Positions 1 through 8,558 of a stretch of DNA of 63,721 nt are shown one piece after another; positions within the stretch are counted from its first letter, which is position 1; each line of letters starts with the position of its first letter. Location: contig NZ_BDQX01000430.1 in NCBI RefSeq assembly GCF_003112455.1, positions 1 to 63,721 of the forward strand, given 5' to 3'. Source of the DNA: Paenibacillus agaridevorans. Its GTDB lineage: Bacteria; Bacillota; Bacilli; Paenibacillales; Paenibacillaceae. The position numbers were made by a program, and so were the translations under genes. A model generated the notes under the pieces. The model was not told where the DNA came from and searched no databases. It worked only from the letters and a program-made list of their open reading frames with translations.

Positions 1-222
1 AACAATCTTTTCTTTCGTTGCCGGCGTCAATCTCTCGCGGCGACAAGAAATAATATATCACAGCTGCCTATCTCATTGCAAGTACTTTTTTCAGCATTCG
101 ACATTTTTTTTGACTGGACGTTCTACATTCGCCCCGCCTGAACCAGCGGCGAATTCCAATTTATCATAACCCTCGTAGACCAGTCAACTTAAAAATTCAC
201 GCGCAAACTTAGTTCCATCTAA

Positions 223-248
223 CAATAAAACCTCTGCAAAAGGAGGTT
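223..248 (-). terminator. Rho-independent terminator of ygxA-like gene
   Basis: A 6-bp stem (AACCTC at 229-234 with GAGGTT at 243-248) is followed, on the minus strand, by a T-rich tract (TTTTATT). It lies about 40 bp after the stop of the YgxA-like gene. The remaining 220 bases to the left edge show no coding or RNA feature that I recognise. Confidence 0.6.
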
Positions 249-288
249 CCATTCCGTTTGGAACTCCGATCGACAGAGGCGGCAAACC

Positions 289-1167
289 TTAAGCATTCAT
301 AATCGTATATCGAAGCTCGATCGCTCCGTTGTCGTTGTTATCCTTCATAACGGCCACTTCCCGTACATAAGCCCGTTTCACCAGCTTCTGTATGACAAGC
401 GACAACTCCAGCTGATGTTCCGCCAGCTGCGGGTGAGTCTGCAGCTCTCCCAGACTCCACGGTTCGGTTCGAGAATTCATGATGCGGATCAGAGGCTCGC
501 AGCAAGATTTCATGAGACTCATGACAGAGAACTCGCAGGCTAACATGACAAGCTGCACCCGCTGCTCGAGTGTCTCCGGACTCGCCGTCAGCTCTTCGTA
601 TAATTTGTAGACGCCGGGATGAACTCGCTTAAGCTGCTTCCATACCGTAAGCTCCGGATGCCTGCCTTCTTCTATTAGCACGATGTGTGCCCAGTAGGTT
701 AACGCCTGCAGCACATAACTGTATGCATCCAGCAAGTTGCCTTCCACTAGATCCTGCTTGGCTTGCAAGTACGTTTTAAGAAAGCCGGTGAACTCCGTGA
801 ACCGCTTCCTCTCGCGCATGGAATCCGGGAATGACGACAACCGCTCACGTACGCCCGCCAAATAACCGTCGCGATCCAATAATATCTCCCCCCGTACCAA
901 CCAATCGATATAATGCCGATGTTCCCCTTTCGCAATCCAGCTCTGAATCGTATCTTGACGAACAGCTCTGACTAACAAGCGCGCGCCGCCCACTCGAATA
1001 TGCTTTGCGTATTCCGTCTGCGCTTCTTCGCTGAGCACGGCCAATACAAGCGCATCCAGCCCATCCATTAGCGGATTATAGAGGTAAGGGTTCTCGATGA
1101 CGGCTAGGGATAGCAGTCCGGGGCGTTCCCGAAAGATGTCTAAGAATTGAGTTCTGATATGCTCCAC
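289..1167 (-). CDS. ygxA: YgxA-like nucleotidyltransferase-like protein
   Basis: The 292-residue protein matches by recollection the YgxA family of Bacillales, annotated as nucleotidyltransferase-like and of unknown substrate. It is soluble, with no signal peptide or membrane segment, and largely helical with several short Leu/Glu-rich stretches. The start is GTG at 1167, preceded at good spacing by GGAGGAG. The divergent neighbour is YgzB and PerR lies nearby. In Bacillus subtilis the order perR-ygzB-ygxA is conserved, which supports the name more strongly than the sequence alone. Function is unknown; the catalytic status of the nucleotidyltransferase fold was not established. Confidence 0.75.
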   Translation of the reverse strand: MEHIRTQFLDIFRERPGLLSLAVIENPYLYNPLMDGLDALVLAVLSEEAQTEYAKHIRVGGARLLVRAVRQDTIQSWIAKGEHRHYIDWLVRGEILLDRDGYLAGVRERLSSFPDSMRERKRFTEFTGFLKTYLQAKQDLVEGNLLDAYSYVLQALTYWAHIVLIEEGRHPELTVWKQLKRVHPGVYKLYEELTASPETLEQRVQLVMLACEFSVMSLMKSCCEPLIRIMNSRTEPWSLGELQTHPQLAEHQLELSLVIQKLVKRAYVREVAVMKDNNDNGAIELRYTIMNA

Positions 1168-1322
1168 TGGGCTCCTCCGTATAGCTTATCGCCTTCTATT
1201 AGGCTATAATAATAATCTACAGATTTATTTCTTTTCGACAACAACCTTGCGGTTTCCTGCTTTTACACGAAGCTTTCCAGTCTCAATTTCGTAAGCCAAT
1301 AGTAATAGGAAGGGTTTGAACC

Positions 1323-1682
1323 ATGAACAGAATTTTTTTCAAATCGGCCAAAATCAATGAATTCCGCCTCTGGGGACTCGTATTCACGCTCGTCGGCATG
1401 GGTATCATGATCCTTGGAACGGCCGGAATCGTATTGTGGGGGCAAGCCGGCAAGATCGTTGCAGGCATCTTTATGATCTTCGGCATGATCTCGCTGCTGA
1501 TCAGCGTTGCTGTCTACTTCTGGGCCGGCATGATGTCGACGAGCGCTACTATGCTGGAGTGTCCGGAATGCGGACGCCAGACCAAGATGTTAGGCAAGAC
1601 GGACCGTTGCATGTTCTGCAGAACGATGCTGACACTTGATCCAAATCAAGCCAGAGATGCCGCCAACGAGGTCAATGCATAA
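1323..1682 (+). CDS. ygzB: YgzB-type membrane protein (UPF0295)
   Basis: This is a 119-residue protein of the YgzB/UPF0295 family. Two hydrophobic segments (about residues 15-38 and 45-68) form a helical hairpin in the membrane. A C-terminal soluble tail carries two CxxC pairs (CPEC near 80, CMFC near 97), which look like a small zinc ribbon. The start ATG at 1323 has GGAAGG 10 bases upstream. Its position between ygxA and perR is conserved in Bacillales. Its biological role is unknown; the zinc-ribbon reading is inference from cysteine spacing. Confidence 0.85.
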   Translation: MNRIFFKSAKINEFRLWGLVFTLVGMGIMILGTAGIVLWGQAGKIVAGIFMIFGMISLLISVAVYFWAGMMSTSATMLECPECGRQTKMLGKTDRCMFCRTMLTLDPNQARDAANEVNA

Positions 1683-1698
1683 CTTCGTACGAAGCCAC

Positions 1699-1753
1699 AA
1701 AAACCTCCATGCTTAGCGGCATGCATTTAAGCCGCTTGAGCATGGAGGTTTTT
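1699..1753 (+). terminator. Strong bidirectional terminator between ygzB and the GH18 gene
   Basis: A long perfect stem joins AAAAACCTCCATGCT (1699-1713) with its complement (1739-1753), with an inner TAGCGGC/GCCGCTT extension. It has T runs on both strands, so it can serve ygzB (+) and the convergent GH18 gene (-). Confidence 0.9.
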
Positions 1754-1793
1754 GAGTTAAAATGATGATGATGATTTGAATTAGAGCTTTCTG

Positions 1794-3521
1794 CTAGTCG
1801 TGCAAGGCTTCGTCAATCGTTTGCCAGATGGATGGTGTCTGGAAAGTCCTTTGCCAAGTCGCAACCCCTGCAAGTTTATACTTGTGCACGAGCTCAACTC
1901 TTGCCTTCATGGACATATCGTCCTCGATCCAAATCCGCTGCTTGATGCCATTTTCGTCGTATTCCACGTAATTCTGTCCCGACGCCGTATCTAACACGGG
2001 CTTTAGCCCCTTCTCTTGAATAATCGTCTTCACTCGCTCCATGCCCACGGCCTTGGACGAAACTTTAAGTTTGCCGTCCTCACCCGTCTCCTCGCTCCAA
2101 ATTCTCGTATAGAGCGGCATGCTGAGAATCAGCTTGCCCGGCGGCACTTTATCCTCTTCCAGTATGCGGGCGATGGATTGCTCCGTCCATGGAAGCGATG
2201 CAACAGAGCCTGACTTCGGACTCGACGCCCAATGCTCGTCGTAGGCCATCACCATCATGTAATCTACCGTCCGGCCAAGCGCTTCGCGATCCAGGAAGAC
2301 AGACCACATCTCGCTGTTCGACTTGGGAGTGACGTCGATCGATACGACCAGGTCCGCTTCGTGCAGCAGTGGAGTCAGCTCCTTCATAAACTGAACGAGA
2401 TTTTCTTTATCCTTTGTATAGACATTCTCGAAGTCGATGTTAAAGCCTTGAAGGTTGTACATCTCCGCAAAGGCGAGCAGTTGCTGAATCATAACAAATC
2501 GGGATTCTACCGTCGCCAGCGCCTCCGTCGTCCGATCCGGCTCGAAGCCGTTGCTAAACAGCGCCCATACCTGATACCCTCTGTCATGCGCCCACTTTAC
2601 ATAAGCGGAATCCGCTTTGCCTTTAATCGCTCCCGTACCGTCAATCAGTTCGAACCACGTCGGGCTAACCACATTAAGGCCCGGCATCTCTCCGATCTTG
2701 GCGGGATCAATACGGCGCTCATAAACCGCTTCCCAGGTCAGATTGATCTTTCGGCCGTCCAGCTTCCACGGCACGAACGGGTCGTCTCGTTCTACTTCAG
2801 TTACCGTCTCGGAGCCGGCAGGCGTCGCATCCTTCTCTCTGATGTAGCCGATATGACCATCGCCGCTCTGTACGAGCAGCCAGCCTTCATTCTCCTCCCA
2901 GACGCGAAGCTTCTCTCCTTGAGGCAATTTAAGCAAGTAGGGCTCGCGTATAGATGGTCCCGTGCGAACCGCCGCCCCCTTCTCGGGTTTTGCTTCTACC
3001 AGCGGCACCGTTTCTCCTTCCGTAAGAAGCGTGACGATACCGCTCTCCGCATCATAATCCACTCGGAGGCCATACAGCTCTTTCAAAGGCGCAGACGGAA
3101 TGTACACCGTTTCATTCGTTACTTCCGCAGCTATTGTCAGCTTGTAAGGCTGTCTGTTCAGGATGCCGGTCAACGTATCCGTCTTGAGCCGAAGCACCTT
3201 GTCTGCGCTCGTTAGCACAATCGTCCCAGTCGAGCTTTCGTAATGAAGAGGCTTGTCCTGGGCGAAGAGATCCTCCAATACGGGCAGCGGGAGCTTTACC
3301 TCGCCGTTCTCGATCAACGCCCCATGCCCCATTTCCTTGCCGCCGATCATGATGGGATTCGTCGATGCGTACGCCGGCGCTTGATATTCCCTGCTTGGTA
3401 CATACTTCATATATCCGAACCACCCGAAGGTAGCTATAGCTGAAATCATAAATAGGAATACCAGTGTCATGAATCCGACTCTCCGCTTCTTGCGCGGCGA
3501 GCGGACGTAATTCGTCTCCAA
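1794..3521 (-). CDS. Membrane-anchored GH18 glycosidase with SH3 domain
   Basis: The 575-residue protein has a basic N-terminus and one transmembrane anchor (about residues 14-38) facing outside. A stalk domain resembling the copper amine oxidase N-terminal fold covers about 50-170, followed by a bacterial SH3 domain (about 178-235) and a GH18 barrel (about 260-575). The GH18 DxxDxE-type signature is present as FNIDFEN near residue 365, so the enzyme is likely active on N-acetylglucosamine-containing polymers. Related Bacillales proteins (YaaH/YdhD/YvbX type) act on spore cortex or wall peptidoglycan. The start is TTG with AAGGAG nine bases upstream. It sits between ygzB and perR, where B. 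subtilis has no gene. Confidence 0.85.
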   Translation of the reverse strand: METNYVRSPRKKRRVGFMTLVFLFMISAIATFGWFGYMKYVPSREYQAPAYASTNPIMIGGKEMGHGALIENGEVKLPLPVLEDLFAQDKPLHYESSTGTIVLTSADKVLRLKTDTLTGILNRQPYKLTIAAEVTNETVYIPSAPLKELYGLRVDYDAESGIVTLLTEGETVPLVEAKPEKGAAVRTGPSIREPYLLKLPQGEKLRVWEENEGWLLVQSGDGHIGYIREKDATPAGSETVTEVERDDPFVPWKLDGRKINLTWEAVYERRIDPAKIGEMPGLNVVSPTWFELIDGTGAIKGKADSAYVKWAHDRGYQVWALFSNGFEPDRTTEALATVESRFVMIQQLLAFAEMYNLQGFNIDFENVYTKDKENLVQFMKELTPLLHEADLVVSIDVTPKSNSEMWSVFLDREALGRTVDYMMVMAYDEHWASSPKSGSVASLPWTEQSIARILEEDKVPPGKLILSMPLYTRIWSEETGEDGKLKVSSKAVGMERVKTIIQEKGLKPVLDTASGQNYVEYDENGIKQRIWIEDDMSMKARVELVHKYKLAGVATWQRTFQTPSIWQTIDEALHD

Positions 3522-3658
3522 GCACTCACTCTCCTTATTGTTCGATATTGTACGGAAACAGCTGTCACCTCAAATAAAAACGTGCAAGAAGTAGCGTCAG
3601 AACGCTGCCCAGCACGTTATAATAGCCGTTATCCAATTCTATAGACGACGAATCCGTC

Positions 3659-4081
3659 TTAAGTGTTGCAAGTAGCACAAAGTCCATATATTTCCATTCG
3701 ATGCCCATGAACGGTGAATCCCGTTTCCTTCGAGGCTACCTTCTCGACCTCCAGCAGCGGCGGGTATCCGAAGTCTACGATCTGGCCGCAGCCCTTGCAG
3801 ATTGCATGATAATGGTCAGACAAGTCAGCGTCGAATCGGCTGGAATCATCTCCGTATGTCAGCTCTCGAACCAGGCCCGCTTCCACAAACAGCCTTAAGT
3901 TATTGTAAATCGTCGCAACGCTCATGCTCGGATAAGTCGGCGACAGCGCCTTGTAGATCTCGTCGGCGGTCGGATGTGACTTGGTATCCATCAAATATCC
4001 CAGTATGGCGTGTCGTTGCGGGGTCATACGAACGCCATTCATCTTCAGTTGTTCCAGTGCCGAATGAACGTTGGCTGCCAT
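3659..4081 (-). CDS. perR: PerR peroxide-sensing Fur-family repressor
   Basis: PerR represses oxidative-stress genes and is inactivated by iron-catalysed oxidation of histidine ligands. From the ATG at 4081 the protein has 140 residues. The full regulatory-metal ligand set is visible (H36, D84, H90, H92, D103), with Asp rather than Glu at 103 as in PerR. The structural zinc site C95/C98/C135/C138 is also present. The winged helix contains TPQRHAIL and SVATIYNNLR. An in-frame GTG three codons upstream (4090) is possible, but its spacing to AAAGG is too short. A Per box overlaps the likely promoter, implying autorepression. Confidence 0.95.
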   Translation of the reverse strand: MAANVHSALEQLKMNGVRMTPQRHAILGYLMDTKSHPTADEIYKALSPTYPSMSVATIYNNLRLFVEAGLVRELTYGDDSSRFDADLSDHYHAICKGCGQIVDFGYPPLLEVEKVASKETGFTVHGHRMEIYGLCATCNT

Positions 4082-4109
4082 TCCCCTCACGCCTTTCTTT
4101 ATTGTTAAT

Positions 4110-4124
4110 TAATAATCGTTATAA
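4110..4124. promoter_or_regulatory. Per box overlapping the perR promoter
   Basis: TAATAATCGTTATAA matches the PerR consensus TTATAATNATTATAA at 12 of 14 defined positions. On the minus strand it overlaps a plausible -10 (TATAAC) lying 16 bases after TTGAAC. Confidence 0.7.
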
Positions 4125-4170
4125 TCTATTGTACGTTCAGTTCAAAGATTTTGTCAATGAAAGCGCCTCT

Positions 4171-4191
4171 AAATGGACTTTTTGAATAACC
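4171..4191 (-). repeat. Isolated end of the intergenic repeat element
   Basis: This segment, read on the minus strand as GGTTATTCAAAAAGTCCATTT, closely matches the right end of the larger repeat at 10504-10770. It begins 3 bases after the stop codon of the DUF4097 gene. No opposite end is visible nearby, so it is a remnant or solo end. Confidence 0.5.
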
Positions 4192-4194
4192 TCT

Positions 4195-6201
4195 CTAAGT
4201 CGTGTCCTGACTTTCAATGGTTATGCTGTTTGTTGCATTAATATGAATTCGGTATACGCCTGTCCCTACCGTTCCCCTCACTGTCTTGCGGATCTGCCTG
4301 AACGGCATCTCGGCATTGATCTTGCCAAAAGTTACCGAGCCGTAAAGAGAATAGTCGCCCAGTTCCGGCACCACAACCTTAATCTCGCCCACGGAGCTGT
4401 CGAGATCCCAATTGCCGCCAACCTGGCTGCTGCTTACGGCAATGCCGCCGTTCATCGTGCTCGCCTTAACCGAACCATGCGCTTCCGCTATCGTAATGCT
4501 GCCGTTCTTGGTCTCGGCTTCCGCATCTTCCCAAGCTCCTCCCAACGAAATGTTCCCGTTGGATGTAGCAGCATATAACGCGCCGCCGGTCGTTTCATTG
4601 ACGGTGATTTCGCCGTTTTTCAATTCCAGCGTGCCGGTACCGTCCAGCGTATCGACCTCGATGCTCCCGCTGTTACCCGTTACAGCCAGCGGACCGATAA
4701 TTCGCGCGACCCTGATATTGCCATCTCCGCTCTTCACGGTTAAACCGTCTTCTGCGACCAGATCCGTAACCTCCGTATCGCCATTGATGTTCTCAATCGC
4801 AACCCTGATAGCGGAAGGAGCTGCCGGTGGCGGCGACATTTCCCATTCGAAATCGGGTAAAGCGAGCGAAGACTCGTCCCCGGGAAGAGCCGCAAGTTGT
4901 TCTTCGAGCGTCAGCCCGGTCTCGGAAGAATCTGTCGGAGTATTGCTCGAAGGACTTTCCGATCCATCATCTTCAATATCCGTAAACGGGGGCGCTAGTG
5001 CTCCCTCCGCGTCCTCTGCTTGTCCATCGCCCTCGATTCCGCCTTGTTCATCCTGCTCGTCCTGCTGCACATCCGGAGGAGCCAGCTTGACGCTAGGTTC
5101 GATACGCGGCACCACAACCGTCAGATTCATCTTGGGGACGCGGTTGTTATCGGCTCCATACCGCTGTCCTTTGGCTTCCAGCACAATCTCGTTGCCAGGC
5201 GTCACGTCGATGGTCGACTGCTCGGCAATCCGCTTCGATTCGTATTCGTCTCCGGCATCGACCCACACGGTGGAATAGACCTCGATTCCTGCAACGTCAT
5301 CGGCGCGGAGAGTCACATCGCCGTTAACATTTTTGACCGTAATCGATGACAAATCCTCTTCAACAAGCACCTTCATCACGTTTTTGTCGATGCGGTAGCC
5401 CTTCTCATCGCCGTAATCGACCATTCCGTTTAAATCGACATTGAATTGATCCAGCCAGCGGACAGGGAAGTCCGCATATTGCGTCACCGCGTAAGCCGTC
5501 ACCGTAACGACAAGCGCCGCGGCGGCGCCGGACAAATCAAATTTCAGCTTGGCGGATTTGGCTCGAAGCACCGTACTGTACAGGATGACCTCAATGCCAA
5601 GCAGCAGGAACAGAAGCGGCCACCAGTCGCCAAGAAGCGCAATATCGCTTGATCCCCTCGCCTGGTCCCAGAGCAGCAGCGCTCCGACGCTCAGGATCAG
5701 AATGGCAGCCGTCAGCCGCCCCAGCTTAAACACGGCGAACCCTCCTCTCCTCGCTGCTGTCCATACGACGACGCAAGCGAGCGTCATGAGCAGCGGACCG
5801 ACAATCAGCTCCGCCAGCTCGTTCATCCAAGGCAGCAGCATATCCGGCGGCTTGACCATAATCATCATGACGATTCCCGACAAGGCAAGCAAAATGCCGT
5901 GCGCCAGACGCACAGGCATCCGCTCCTCTCGCGGTATCTCCTTGAGTTGAAGGGCCTCGTACACGCTGACGAAATAGAAGACGGGCAGCAGCATGCCTAG
6001 ATAAACGATTAACAGCAGATGTCTGCCGCCGTCTGAATCGGCAAGCCGAAAAATGGCGGTAACATCCAGCAGCAAGCCGGCAAGAAGCAGCAAGCCGCGC
6101 GAATATTGTCCATTGTACACATGTCCCATGCCCGGGATCGCGAACGCAAGCAAGACCGCAAGCCACGCCCGTTTTCGTTGCGTTATTCGGAGCTTACCCA
6201 A
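4195..6201 (-). CDS. Polytopic membrane protein with C-terminal DUF4097 beta-repeat domain
   Basis: The 668-residue protein begins with about seven hydrophobic helices (residues 12-250), the first resembling the TM2-like motif (IPGMGHVYNGQ). An extracytoplasmic part follows. The DUF4097 beta-repeat domain starts near 280, is interrupted by an acidic, Pro/Ser-rich linker (about 365-450), and resumes with repeated short strands of the type 'NGNISL/NGSITI/NGGIAV' to the C-terminus. DUF4097 proteins are putative adhesin-like or envelope-stress-linked; no enzyme activity is known. The start overlaps the end of the mgtC-like gene by 19 bases, so the two are probably translationally coupled. Confidence 0.8.
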   Translation of the reverse strand: MGKLRITQRKRAWLAVLLAFAIPGMGHVYNGQYSRGLLLLAGLLLDVTAIFRLADSDGGRHLLLIVYLGMLLPVFYFVSVYEALQLKEIPREERMPVRLAHGILLALSGIVMMIMVKPPDMLLPWMNELAELIVGPLLMTLACVVVWTAARRGGFAVFKLGRLTAAILILSVGALLLWDQARGSSDIALLGDWWPLLFLLLGIEVILYSTVLRAKSAKLKFDLSGAAAALVVTVTAYAVTQYADFPVRWLDQFNVDLNGMVDYGDEKGYRIDKNVMKVLVEEDLSSITVKNVNGDVTLRADDVAGIEVYSTVWVDAGDEYESKRIAEQSTIDVTPGNEIVLEAKGQRYGADNNRVPKMNLTVVVPRIEPSVKLAPPDVQQDEQDEQGGIEGDGQAEDAEGALAPPFTDIEDDGSESPSSNTPTDSSETGLTLEEQLAALPGDESSLALPDFEWEMSPPPAAPSAIRVAIENINGDTEVTDLVAEDGLTVKSGDGNIRVARIIGPLAVTGNSGSIEVDTLDGTGTLELKNGEITVNETTGGALYAATSNGNISLGGAWEDAEAETKNGSITIAEAHGSVKASTMNGGIAVSSSQVGGNWDLDSSVGEIKVVVPELGDYSLYGSVTFGKINAEMPFRQIRKTVRGTVGTGVYRIHINATNSITIESQDTT

Positions 6202-6914
6202 CGTATGCCCTCCAATTTATTCAACTCGTCGAGCAACCGAACGGCGGGATCCTTCTTGCGCGAAGGCATCCTGACATGGAGAATCAGCCTCGTCAAGGCT
6301 TCGTCTCCGCTTTGCCTTGAAGCAGCTACGGTTTCCATCGACATTTTACGAATCGTAACCTTGCGTTGGTCCAGCATGTCGTTAATCTTGCTCAGCAAGG
6401 GGGACAGATCATGAGCTTCAATCTTGATTATTCTGTCCTTCTTCGCATTCATAAACTTCTTCTCGATCTTGTTAAAACCCCATAACGTTAATAATGCCAT
6501 AACCGTAACTGTCGCCGATGCAAAGTAGAAGCCGGCTCCGACGGCGAGACCGATAGCCGCAACAACCCATAAGGAAGCCGCCGTAGTCAGTCCCGTAATC
6601 GATTTGCCCGTAAATAGAATCGTACCCGCTCCAAGGAAGCCTACCCCGGTAATAACGGCTGCAGCCAGACGCGCAGGGTCTACCCGCACATTGGGCTCTT
6701 CCACAAAGTCCGCGAATCCATAGATGGATAACAACATCAACAAGCAGGCTCCCAAGCAAACCAGGATATTGGTTCGGAAGCCGGCAGCATGATTGGACGA
6801 TTCTCGTTCGAAGCCGATCACCCCCCCAAGCACGATCGCGAGCCCAAGTCGGGCGGCAATGTCCAATTCGTTAATGAACCAGGGATCCCTTGCCGCAGCA
6901 ACAAACATATCCAT
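6183..6914 (-). CDS. MgtC/SapB family membrane protein
   Basis: The 243-residue protein has the MgtC signature region (RLGLAIVLGGVIGFERE) in the first membrane segment, about four transmembrane helices to residue 150, and a C-terminal ACT-like cytoplasmic domain. MgtC proteins have been linked to magnesium homeostasis and survival in low magnesium; the exact activity is unsettled. I chose the ATG at 6914 because GGCGGGG lies 5 bases upstream. A longer frame to 7022 lacks a ribosome site and contains the gatB terminator region. It is followed by the overlapping DUF4097 gene. No Mg-sensing leader was recognised upstream. Confidence 0.85.
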   Translation of the reverse strand: MDMFVAAARDPWFINELDIAARLGLAIVLGGVIGFERESSNHAAGFRTNILVCLGACLLMLLSIYGFADFVEEPNVRVDPARLAAAVITGVGFLGAGTILFTGKSITGLTTAASLWVVAAIGLAVGAGFYFASATVTVMALLTLWGFNKIEKKFMNAKKDRIIKIEAHDLSPLLSKINDMLDQRKVTIRKMSMETVAASRQSGDEALTRLILHVRMPSRKKDPAVRLLDELNKLEGIRWVSSE

Positions 6915-7019
6915 AAATACCCCGCCTTTTTTTCGAAATCGCCGGATATGTCCGACGTTTATCAGACTATTAATGGCCGGATGCATGAATACCCAAATCG
7001 GCGGGATATCAATAACGAA

Positions 7020-7054
7020 CAAAAAGCGCAGTCCATCTCTAGGATGAACCGCGC
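7020..7054 (-). terminator. Terminator of the gatCAB operon
   Basis: On the minus strand a 10-bp stem, GCGCGGTTCA with TGGACTGCGC (two G-T wobbles), is followed directly by TTTTTG. It lies 41 bp after the gatB stop and separates gatB from mgtC. Confidence 0.75.
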
Positions 7055-7094
7055 CTTCGCTCTATATCCCCCGCCGTTCGCGTCCGGGTCTATG

Positions 7095-8534
7095 TCAGCT
7101 AAGCCGATCAAGCAGCATCTTGTTTACGAGTGCCGGATTGGCCTTGCCTTTCGTTTCCTTCATAATCTGTCCGACAAGGAAGCCGATCGCCTTCTCCTTG
7201 CCTGCCCGGAAGTCCTCCACGGATTGCGGATTTCTTTCGATCACGGCATCGACGATCGCCAAAATCGCGCCTTCATCGCTAATCTGTACAAGTCCTTGCT
7301 CCTCGACGATCTGACCCGGCAGCTTGCCGTTCTCCAGCATCGCCTTGAAGACGGTCTTCGCAATCTTGCCGTTGATCGTGCCTTTCTCCAGAAGTCCGAT
7401 CATCTCGCCAAGGCCTTGACCTGTCAGCTTTACGTCCGACAGCTCCAGATTATTGGCATTGAGATAACCGAGCAGATCGCCCATGACCCAGTTCGCCACA
7501 GCCTTTGCGTCCTTCGTATAAGCAAGACTCTCCTCGAACAAGTCGGCAAGCTTCTTGGATGCCGTAATAACGTCGGCATCATAGGAGGACAAACCGTAAT
7601 CGGCCTGGTAGCGTGCCTTGCGTGCATCTGGAAGCTCTGGTATGGAGGCGCGTACGTTCTCCTTCCACTCCTCGCTAATATGCAGACGGACAAGATCCGG
7701 ATCCGGGAAGTAACGATAATCATGCGCTTCTTCCTTGCCGCGCATCGAAAACGACTTGCCGACAGCGTCGTCGTAGCGGCGCGTCTCCTGCACGACTTCG
7801 CCCCCGCCATCCAGAATTTCCGCCTGGCGGACCTGCTCGTACTCCAGGCCGCGCTGCACGCTGCGGAACGAGTTCATGTTCTTGAGCTCGGCACGCGTGC
7901 CGAATTTCTCTTGTCCATATGGACGCAAGCTGATATTGGCGTCGCAGCGCAGGCTGCCTTCTTCCATCTTGACGTCGGATACGTCGCAATACAACATGAT
8001 CGCGCGCAGCTTCTCCAGATACGCCTTGGCTTCCTCCGGCGTGCGAATATCCGGCTCGGAGACAATCTCGACAAGCGGCGTGCCTACGCGGTTAAAGTCG
8101 ACTAGCGACGCGTAGCCGCCGTCCACATGCGTCAGCTTGCCCGCGTCTTCTTCCAGATGAAGACGGGTAATGCCGATGCGTTTCGTCTCCCCGTTCACCT
8201 CGATGTCGATCCAGCCATGCTCGCCGATCGGCTGATCGTATTGCGAGATTTGGTACGCTTTGGGCGAATCCGGGTAGAAGTAGTTTTTGCGGTCGAATTT
8301 GCTAATATCCGCAACCGTGCAGTTTAGCGCCATCGCCGCTTTCATCGCGTACTCTACGGCTTGCTTGTTCAGGACCGGCAAGACGCCGGGATGTCCGAGA
8401 CAGACCGGACACGTATGGGTATTGGGCGGCGCGCCGAAGGCGGTCGAGCAGCCGCAAAAGATCTTGCTGTTCGTGTGGAGCTCGACGTGCACTTCCAGCC
8501 CGACGACCGTCTCGTATTTGTTCGATACTGACAT
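7095..8534 (-). CDS. gatB: Asp-tRNA(Asn)/Glu-tRNA(Gln) amidotransferase subunit B
   Basis: GatB binds the mischarged tRNA and holds the kinase/transamidase site that converts Glu-tRNA(Gln) (and Asp-tRNA(Asn)) to the amide form, using ammonia from GatA. The 479 residues equal the usual length. The cradle domain carries GLEVHVEL near the N-terminus, a CxC...CPVC zinc motif (residues about 28-45), and KNYFYPDSPKAYQISQ. The C-terminal YqeY-like tail domain is complete to FLVGQIMKETKGKANP. It is the last gene of gatC-gatA-gatB, followed by a terminator. Confidence 0.98.
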   Translation of the reverse strand: MSVSNKYETVVGLEVHVELHTNSKIFCGCSTAFGAPPNTHTCPVCLGHPGVLPVLNKQAVEYAMKAAMALNCTVADISKFDRKNYFYPDSPKAYQISQYDQPIGEHGWIDIEVNGETKRIGITRLHLEEDAGKLTHVDGGYASLVDFNRVGTPLVEIVSEPDIRTPEEAKAYLEKLRAIMLYCDVSDVKMEEGSLRCDANISLRPYGQEKFGTRAELKNMNSFRSVQRGLEYEQVRQAEILDGGGEVVQETRRYDDAVGKSFSMRGKEEAHDYRYFPDPDLVRLHISEEWKENVRASIPELPDARKARYQADYGLSSYDADVITASKKLADLFEESLAYTKDAKAVANWVMGDLLGYLNANNLELSDVKLTGQGLGEMIGLLEKGTINGKIAKTVFKAMLENGKLPGQIVEEQGLVQISDEGAILAIVDAVIERNPQSVEDFRAGKEKAIGFLVGQIMKETKGKANPALVNKMLLDRLS

Positions 8535-8558
8535 TCTTATCGTTCCCTTCCGTTCGAA

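Noticed and set aside
1..288. Possible RNA gene at the left edge
   Set aside because: Apart from the ygxA terminator, no stem pattern of a tRNA, rRNA or known riboswitch was found.
2232..3215. 327-codon open frame on the + strand
   Set aside because: It is antisense to the GH18 gene, its translation is Arg/His-rich without domain signal, and it has no ribosome site. It is a shadow of the GC-rich third positions.
6915..7094. Magnesium riboswitch upstream of the MgtC-like gene
   Set aside because: The 180-bp gap contains the gatB terminator and no M-box-like conserved core that I could recognise.
6789..8105. 438-codon open frame on the + strand
   Set aside because: It runs antisense across mgtC and gatB, both unmistakable genes, and shows no family motifs.
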